Shown: piece by piece, positions 20,328 to 25,482 of the stretch
Layout of the letters: each line of letters opens with the position of its first letter
Numbering within the stretch: the first letter of the stretch is position 1
Source of the DNA: Bacillota bacterium
GTDB lineage: Bacteria; Bacillota; Clostridia; Christensenellales; Aristaeellaceae
Direction: 5' to 3'
Length of the DNA stretch: 25,482 bases
Assembly: GCA_023415145.1 (NCBI GenBank)
Contig: JAEZLW010000053.1
Location: 1 to 25,482, forward strand
Program-made: the position numbers and the translations under genes
The notes under the pieces: generated by a model
What the model saw: the letters and a program-made list of their open reading frames with translations, nothing else
What the model was told of the DNA's origin: nothing
Databases searched by the model: none

Positions 20328-22019
20328 TTATCTTACAATCTCCACGTACGTTTCCCCGGTCATCTGCTTCCAGTAGTTACGGATCACGTTTTGATTCGTC
20401 ACGCCGTAATCGGGGTCATTCTGCTGGCACTCAGCCATGTCCCTCAGGAAGTGTACACACAGGTGCCCATCAAAACCGTTGCCCAGGATGGAGCCGCTCA
20501 GATGCGGCGTATTGTGCATGGAAGCCAGCGACCAGCGGCCATCGGGAAGCTTAACATACACGGGCTTGGGCGTCCAGGTAATCTTGTTTCCAAAGGCCAC
20601 GTTCATGATTTGCGTATCCCGCAGGGTAAGCGGTTCGGAATCGGCATGGCGGCCCATGGAATACAGCCGTAGTGTCCAGCTGCGTTTGCTGGCAGGGTCA
20701 AAAACCAACACGTTCTGCCCGCTTCTTGCACTTGGCTTGACGCTGTCGAACCAGTGCAGCAGCTTAACCTCGCTTGTGCTGGGACCGTCAATAATGCCGG
20801 CACCCTCTTCCAGAGCGGGAAGGGGCGTAGAGGCATCTTTGGCATTTCCCCCGTATAGCACCAGTTGCGTGCCTGACCCGGCAATGCCGTCCGCCGTCAG
20901 ATTGTTGCGAATCTGAAACTGTACAACAGCATCCCGCGTTTCCGTAGAGTAGGTGCCGGTGACAGTAGCATTGTATCCCAGATTCTTCAAAGCGTTTTGC
21001 AGGTTTGTGACAGCCGTCCCGGTAGCGTTTAGCTTCAGTGTCTTGTAGCTGGGAGTGGGGGTGGGGGCGGGCTGGTCTGCTGAGCGGGCGCTGCCGCTTT
21101 GAAGCACGGCATATGTCTTGGGCCCAGCCAGACCGTCGCTGACAAGACCGTTTTTTGCTTGAAAAGCTTTCACCGCCGCGATGGTGGCATTGTCATACGA
21201 TCCGCTTATGCTGCCGGTATAGTATTTCAGGTTTGACAAAAGCTCCTGCACAAGCTTCACGTCATCTCCCGTATACCCTTTGCGCAGCGTGCGGCTCAAG
21301 GTGACGCCTGAGGAAGTTTGGGTTGGCGCAGGCGTAGGTGTAGGCACTGAAGAGGGGGTAGGCGTAGGCTCTCCAGGGGTGGGGGTAGGCGTCGACACTG
21401 TAGGAACGGGGGTGGGGGTGGAGCCCTGCCCGGCCTGGGCATACAAAAGCGTTAGCGTCATTTTCCCGGCTAGGCCGTCGATGGTCAGGCCGTTGTTCTT
21501 TTGAAACTGCTTCACGGCTGCTTCCGTACCTCGGCCAAATTTGCCGTCAGCAACCCCCGGTGTATAGCCAAGCGTAAGCAAGGCTTCCTGCATGGTCTTT
21601 ACGGCAGTCCCCTTTGAACCGTAGCGGAGCGTTGTCAAACTGCCGGATGCGGATCCGCCTGTAGTGGGCGCGGGTGTCGGGATAGGAGCATCCGTAGCTT
21701 CCGGGGTGCCGCTACCGCTTTCCGCTTCGCCGTACAATGCAGTCAGCGTTTGATGTCCGGCAAGGCCATCCGCCACTAGGCCCTTGCTTGCCTGAAACTG
21801 CCTTACGGCGTTCTCTGTACCGCGGCCGAACTTTCCATCTACACCGTTGGTATCATAGCCAAGGTCCGTAAGCGCTTGCTGCATGGCCCTCACCTGCTCG
21901 CCGCTGCTGCCATAACGAAGCGTTGCATAACGCATTTCGGCAGGGGCGGCGATAATGGATGTCATGCATAGGATGATAGCCAGAACAAGCGCTGTTAGGC
22001 TATGAAGCTTCATTCGCAT
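20328..22019 (-). CDS. Exported peptidoglycan-binding protein with four PG_binding_1 repeats and a possible variant L,D-transpeptidase domain
   Basis: A 563-residue protein. A signal peptide covers about residues 1-26. PG_binding_1 repeats fall at about 33-97, 129-193, 244-306 and 328-390, each with the LRYGSxG...LGY...FGRGTE.AV..FQ...GL..DGLAG pattern. They are joined by Pro/Thr-rich linkers (108-120, 201-233, 317-323). The C-terminal domain (about 415-563) holds H502, then after 15 residues G518-H519-L520-C521-V522-H523, close to the YkuD motif H-X14-17-[S/T]-H-G-C but with Gly and Leu substitutions. Inference: a cell-wall enzyme or scaffold anchored to peptidoglycan. ATG at 22019 follows GAGGAGG by ten bases; a frame opening at 22493 runs through the promoter and into the divergent gene. 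Confidence 0.88.
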   Translation of the reverse strand: MRMKLHSLTALVLAIILCMTSIIAAPAEMRYATLRYGSSGEQVRAMQQALTDLGYDTNGVDGKFGRGTENAVRQFQASKGLVADGLAGHQTLTALYGEAESGSGTPEATDAPIPTPAPTTGGSASGSLTTLRYGSKGTAVKTMQEALLTLGYTPGVADGKFGRGTEAAVKQFQKNNGLTIDGLAGKMTLTLLYAQAGQGSTPTPVPTVSTPTPTPGEPTPTPSSVPTPTPAPTQTSSGVTLSRTLRKGYTGDDVKLVQELLSNLKYYTGSISGSYDNATIAAVKAFQAKNGLVSDGLAGPKTYAVLQSGSARSADQPAPTPTPSYKTLKLNATGTAVTNLQNALKNLGYNATVTGTYSTETRDAVVQFQIRNNLTADGIAGSGTQLVLYGGNAKDASTPLPALEEGAGIIDGPSTSEVKLLHWFDSVKPSARSGQNVLVFDPASKRSWTLRLYSMGRHADSEPLTLRDTQIMNVAFGNKITWTPKPVYVKLPDGRWSLASMHNTPHLSGSILGNGFDGHLCVHFLRDMAECQQNDPDYGVTNQNVIRNYWKQMTGETYVEIVR

Positions 22020-22052
22020 CGTGACATTTCCTCCTCGTGAGGTAGTATCCAC

Positions 22053-22081
22053 AGTATACCAAAACATGACGTAATGGTAAA
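22053..22081 (-). promoter_or_regulatory. Promoter of the PG-binding gene
   Basis: On the minus strand TTTACC (22081-22076), 17 nt and TATACT (22058-22053), about 30 nt upstream of the ATG. Confidence 0.7.
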
Positions 22082-22221
22082 TAAGTTTTAAGAATTTATT
22101 ACAAATATTTTTTCGGAACAATACTCCTGTAAAATTGCATCCATAGAACATGTGCCGCAGGATTTCAGCAGGAAAATACGTTATCATAGAAGAAGTAGGC
22201 AGTAACAAGGAGGGGATCGGC

Positions 22222-23160
22222 ATGTCAAAATCCAGGCTGGCTTGTATAAAAGGGCTGGCATGTTTTGCCCTGCTGCTGGCAATGCTTGCGGTCATCCCGG
22301 CGGCATTGGCGCAGGATGCTTTTGTGATCCAGGTCGACAAGCTGGACATGAACCGTCTGAATGACAGTGAATACGTGAAGGAGTATTTGTCCGCCGCGAC
22401 GCAATACCTTCGCGTTTCATGCGTGCTGGATGGCGCAAAGCAGGTTCGGCTGCAGGTAGTCCGGGCTGATTCGGGCACAGTGGTTATGGACAAAAATTAC
22501 GGTCAGGTTTCAGGTACATTCCGCTCCGGAGACATCTACCTGAAATTTTCCGGAAGCTCCACCGTTCCCTACACGATTACATTGACAGCGGGGGATACAA
22601 CATACTCCTTCCCCTTCTACCGCAGGCTGGTATCATTGAAAAACAACACTGCCTGCACCTTCGGGGTACGCATCAAGAACCTGGACAAGCGCCTTACAGA
22701 AGCCTGGACCATGGCAACACCGCTGGACCTTGAGGAGATAGCAGCCCTCCCCGGCGGCGTCAAGCGCATCGACCTTTGTGCCAGCAATATGTATATCATC
22801 GGCACGGTGGCGGTGCGGGTGCGGGACGGAGCGCTGCGTGTATCCATGCAACTGGAAGAAGAGAATGATTTTGAAATATCCGAACAGCATTTGTTTCTGA
22901 TCACCAGTCCTTCCGACTGGAACAGCATAGACCCCAAGCGGCTTGTGGAACAGGAATACGAGATTGGCGTAGACATCCTCCTTGAAGAAAACCTGAAGGA
23001 CACACGGTATGTGATCATATACCTGCCGGTCAAGCTATCCTATGATCCCAATGGCCTTCACCGTTTCAGCTATGACCTGAAGGAAGACCCGGAGCTGATC
23101 CGGCAACTGGAGATATTCGAAGCCATGAAGGAACTGGAAAAAGCCGCTTCAGTAGGCTGA
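22222..23160 (+). CDS. Exported protein of unknown function
   Basis: A 312-residue protein starting with a clear signal peptide, positive then hydrophobic, ending VIPAALA-QDA, with likely cleavage after residue 30. The mature part is beta-rich by appearance (alternating stretches such as VRLQVVRADSGTVVMDKNYG and TVPYTITLTAGDTTYSFPF) and ends in an acidic helix. I recognise no family. ATG at 22222 follows AAGGAGGGG. It is divergent from the PG-binding protein and closed by a good terminator, so it is a single-gene unit facing the cell wall. Role in the envelope is only inferred from location and export. Confidence 0.85.
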   Translation: MSKSRLACIKGLACFALLLAMLAVIPAALAQDAFVIQVDKLDMNRLNDSEYVKEYLSAATQYLRVSCVLDGAKQVRLQVVRADSGTVVMDKNYGQVSGTFRSGDIYLKFSGSSTVPYTITLTAGDTTYSFPFYRRLVSLKNNTACTFGVRIKNLDKRLTEAWTMATPLDLEEIAALPGGVKRIDLCASNMYIIGTVAVRVRDGALRVSMQLEEENDFEISEQHLFLITSPSDWNSIDPKRLVEQEYEIGVDILLEENLKDTRYVIIYLPVKLSYDPNGLHRFSYDLKEDPELIRQLEIFEAMKELEKAASVG

Positions 23161-23171
23161 CCGGTGATATC

Positions 23172-23204
23172 AGCGCTCCGCTTTTTTAGCGGGGCGCTTT
23201 TTTT
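23172..23204 (+). terminator. Intrinsic terminator after the exported protein gene
   Basis: AGCGCTCCGC (23172-23181) pairs with GCGGGGCGCT (23189-23198), including one G-T pair, and is followed by seven T (23198-23204). Confidence 0.9.
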
Positions 23205-23285
23205 GTAACCATTCTGCGGGTATGCCAATACCATAAGCCCATATACTGTACCAGTGTCTTTTCAAAGGAAAGGCGGGATTATATC

Positions 23286-24326
23286 ATGTTGAAGCGTTTT
23301 TTTGTTCCTGCCTTGGCCGGGCTGCTTGCAGGAAGCATGCTGTGTTTCCCCCGGGAAGCTGCGCAAGCCGCTTCCCAGGCATGCCGGCTGTGGGCTGTGG
23401 CGGTGCTGCCCAGCCTGTTCCCATTTCTTTTGTGCATGCTGATTATCACGGGAAACCTTTCTGCCGGGAGGCACAGGGGTGTGAACCGGTTTCTGGGGCT
23501 GCCGGCCGGCCTTTCTCCTTTGGTGGTCATGGGGCTCATGTCCGGCTCTCCCGGCGGCTCACGCCTGACCCAGGAGCTCGTCCTGAAAGACGATGCCGGC
23601 CGCGCAGCCTTGAAACGTTTTTCGCTGTATACAGGTACCATGAGCCCCATGTTCTTTGTCGGAACGCTGGGTGGATGGATGCTAAGTCCAACCCTTGGCT
23701 GGTTTATGCTCCTGGCTCATTGGATGAGCGCTTTGTGCACGGGGCAATTGTCCAGGCTTTTCTTCGCCTGCCCCCCCCTTCCCCCCGTTGCCCTCTCCCA
23801 TGAGTCCAGACGCCTTGGCTTAAGCCATGTCATACACAGCGCGGCGATGGCCATGTTCACGGTATGCGGCTTGATGGTACTGGGCAGTGTTGCTGCCGGA
23901 ATGGTCAGTTGCACGTTCCCTTATTTGCCGGAAGGCATCCTCGCCGGACTCCAGGCCATTTTGGAAGTGACGGCCGGCTGCTCCCGTATTCTGACCGTTC
24001 CCCTTCCCGAATCCCTTCCCGCCCTGCGCCCTGCACTACTATGCGCCGCAGCTTCGTTTTCCGGCATGTCCATCCTTTTGCAAAATCTTGCTTTCTTGCA
24101 AGATGGCGGTGTCACCTTTCCCTTTCTCCTCACGGGTGCGCTGTGCCGCTGCATTTTGTCCTTTGGCTTGTGTCTATTGCTCTTTCCCTTGGTCGAATCG
24201 GTTGCATTCCCAACCTTTGCTCCAGTTGTGCAAAGCGTTCCAGCACTGCCTACCGTAATTCTTCTTTTGTGGTTTTGCGGCTTAACATTTCCGGGAATGC
24301 CCGGGAACAAGAAATTGTTTTCTTGA
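23286..24326 (+). CDS. YlbJ-like sporulation integral membrane protein (nucleoside-recognition/Gate fold)
   Basis: A 346-residue protein with about eight hydrophobic segments. LWAVAVLPSLFPFLLCMLIITG (35-56) and GLMSGSPGGSRLTQELVLKD, followed by LYTGTMSPMFFVGTLGGWML, match the conserved blocks of the YlbJ family (in which GYPMGAK and GPLFIIGTVG are usual). YlbJ in Bacillus is made in the mother cell and needed for resistant spores. The first block lacks the usual Tyr-Pro-Met, so the match is diverged. The ribosome site (AAAGGCGGG) is moderate. The stop codon lies inside the -35 of the secA promoter. Confidence 0.8.
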   Translation: MLKRFFVPALAGLLAGSMLCFPREAAQAASQACRLWAVAVLPSLFPFLLCMLIITGNLSAGRHRGVNRFLGLPAGLSPLVVMGLMSGSPGGSRLTQELVLKDDAGRAALKRFSLYTGTMSPMFFVGTLGGWMLSPTLGWFMLLAHWMSALCTGQLSRLFFACPPLPPVALSHESRRLGLSHVIHSAAMAMFTVCGLMVLGSVAAGMVSCTFPYLPEGILAGLQAILEVTAGCSRILTVPLPESLPALRPALLCAAASFSGMSILLQNLAFLQDGGVTFPFLLTGALCRCILSFGLCLLLFPLVESVAFPTFAPVVQSVPALPTVILLLWFCGLTFPGMPGNKKLFS

Positions 24327-24352
24327 TTCCCAGCCGTTTCCCATGGTATAAT
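24323..24352 (+). promoter_or_regulatory. secA promoter
   Basis: TTGATT (24323-24328), 18 nt and a perfect TATAAT (24347-24352). The -35 overlaps the stop codon of the YlbJ-like gene. Confidence 0.75.
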
Positions 24353-24396
24353 AACGGATAGCATGTACGGAAAAGCGCATGCCCAAGGAGATCAAA

Positions 24397-25482
24397 ATGC
24401 TGGATTTTTTCAAAAAAATGCTGGGCGGAAGCAATGAAGCAGCCATCCGGCGGCTTCAAAAAACGGTGAACGCCATTGAGGCATTGGAAGATAGCATCAC
24501 AAAACTCACCGACAGCCAGCTTACGGCAAAAACGGCGGAGTTCAAGCAGCGCTTGTTAAGCGGGGCTACGCTGGACGACATTCTACCCGAAGCCTTTGCC
24601 ACTGTCCGGGAGGCCGCCATCCGCACCATCGGCCAGCGCCATTACAGGGTACAGCTTTTGGGCGGCATCGTTTTGCATCAGGGCCGGATTGCTGAAATGA
24701 AGACAGGCGAAGGCAAAACGCTGTTGTCCACCCTGCCCGCCTACCTAAACGCCCTCACAGGCAATGGCGTACACATTGTAACGGTGAACGATTACCTGGC
24801 AAAGCGCGACAGCGAATGGATGGGCAAAATCTACCGCTTCCTTGGGCTCACTGTCGGGCTGATCGTTCACGATCTGAACAATGACCAACGCCGTGCAGCT
24901 TACGCCTGCGATATCACCTACGGTACCAACAACGAGCTGGGGTTTGATTATCTGCGTGACAACATGGTCATCTTCCAGCGGGAAATGGTCCAAAGGGGCC
25001 ATCCCTTCGCCATCGTGGACGAGGTGGACTCCATCCTGATTGACGAAGCCCGTACACCGCTGATTATTTCCGGCCAGGGGGACAAGTCCACCGACATGTA
25101 CGAGAAGGCGGACCGCTTTGTAATAAGGCTGCGTAACGAAGCGGACTACCACATCGAGGAAAAGGACAAGGCTGTCACCCTGACGGAGGAAGGCACCCGC
25201 AAAGCGGAGCAGGCCTTTGGCATCGATAACCTTTCCGATATTGAAAACAATGATCTCAACCACCATATCCTCCAGGCACTCAAAGCCCACACCCTCATGA
25301 AACGGGACGTGGACTACGTGGTGCAAAACGGCGAGGTCGTTATCGTGGACGAGTTTACCGGCCGCCTTATGGTAGGCCGCCGCTATTCCGACGGGCTGCA
25401 TCAGGCCATCGAGGCCAAGGAACATGTAAAGGTGGAGCGGGAAAGCAAAACGCTGGCCACCATCACCTTCCAGAACTACTTC
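24397..25482 (+). CDS. secA: Preprotein translocase ATPase SecA, N-terminal part
   Basis: Motor ATPase of the Sec export channel; only the first 362 codons are in the window. It starts MLDFFKKMLGGSNEAAIRRL after AAGGAG six bases upstream. Nucleotide-binding domain 1 is intact: GGIVLHQGRIAEMKTGEGKT with Walker A at 101-108, then VTVNDYLAKRD, TYGTNNELGFDYLRDNM and Walker B AIVDEVDSILIDEARTPLIISG from 205. The preprotein-crosslinking domain follows from about 225, and the window ends in the return to NBD1 (VERESKTLATITFQNYF). It would serve the exported proteins seen upstream along with the rest of the secretome. Confidence 0.98.
   Translation, partial: MLDFFKKMLGGSNEAAIRRLQKTVNAIEALEDSITKLTDSQLTAKTAEFKQRLLSGATLDDILPEAFATVREAAIRTIGQRHYRVQLLGGIVLHQGRIAEMKTGEGKTLLSTLPAYLNALTGNGVHIVTVNDYLAKRDSEWMGKIYRFLGLTVGLIVHDLNNDQRRAAYACDITYGTNNELGFDYLRDNMVIFQREMVQRGHPFAIVDEVDSILIDEARTPLIISGQGDKSTDMYEKADRFVIRLRNEADYHIEEKDKAVTLTEEGTRKAEQAFGIDNLSDIENNDLNHHILQALKAHTLMKRDVDYVVQNGEVVIVDEFTGRLMVGRRYSDGLHQAIEAKEHVKVERESKTLATITFQNYF

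Noticed and set aside
21330..21425. G/T-rich short tandem repeat that could be taken for a repeat array
   Set aside because: It encodes the Pro-Thr linker of the peptidoglycan-binding protein in frame; there are no spacers as in a CRISPR array.

Overview
The window looks like a chromosomal segment of a low-to-mid GC, Gram-positive anaerobe of the class Clostridia. The support is strong AGGAGG-type ribosome sites, sigma-A type promoters, a T-box-like leader, a YlbJ-type sporulation membrane protein, split ThrE genes and PadR/ECF regulators. Genus cannot be fixed from the sequence. No phage, plasmid, IS transposase, CRISPR array, tRNA or rRNA was seen.

Layout. 1-2593 (minus): a CoA-ligase operon, made of a strong promoter, a T-box-like leader with terminator, an XRE-cupin regulator and a medium-chain/branched acyl-CoA synthetase cut by the window edge near its C-terminus. 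2681-5311 (plus): an ECF sigma factor, its membrane zinc-finger anti-sigma factor fused to a DUF4349 sensor-like domain, and an exported SIMPL-domain protein. 5358-8401 (minus): argG and argH, behind a promoter overlapped by tandem ArgR boxes. 8423-9433 (minus): an isochorismatase-like hydrolase overlapping a Cys-rich DUF3795 protein. 9530-13480 (plus): ruvC-ruvA-ruvB-queA (Holliday-junction processing plus queuosine synthesis). 13470-15008: a divergent padR/chrA pair with a perfect inverted repeat between them. 15028-15918 (minus): an ANT(6)-like nucleotidyltransferase. 16081-17798 (plus): a holin-4-like membrane protein and a two-gene ThrE exporter. 17874-20208 (plus): an Lnt-like membrane nitrilase followed by a TetR regulator. 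20328-23160: a divergent pair of exported proteins, one a four-repeat peptidoglycan-binding protein with a possible variant L,D-transpeptidase domain and the other of unknown function. 23286 to the end (plus): a ylbJ-like gene and the first 362 codons of secA.

The most unusual content is non-coding. Three copies (6895-7063, 11019-11178, 12259-12416) of a roughly 160-170 nt element share a set of helices whose paired arms change together. Two copies are preceded, at about 70-80 nt, by a second shared hairpin element (6754-6814 and 10884-10947). A fourth, unrelated 106-nt palindromic element fills the ruvC-ruvA gap. These repeats account for nearly all the long intergenic space of the arginine and ruv regions and look like a structured-RNA or MITE-like family. 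The second point of note is the T-box-like leader in front of a regulator and acyl-CoA ligase rather than a tRNA synthetase or amino-acid biosynthesis gene.
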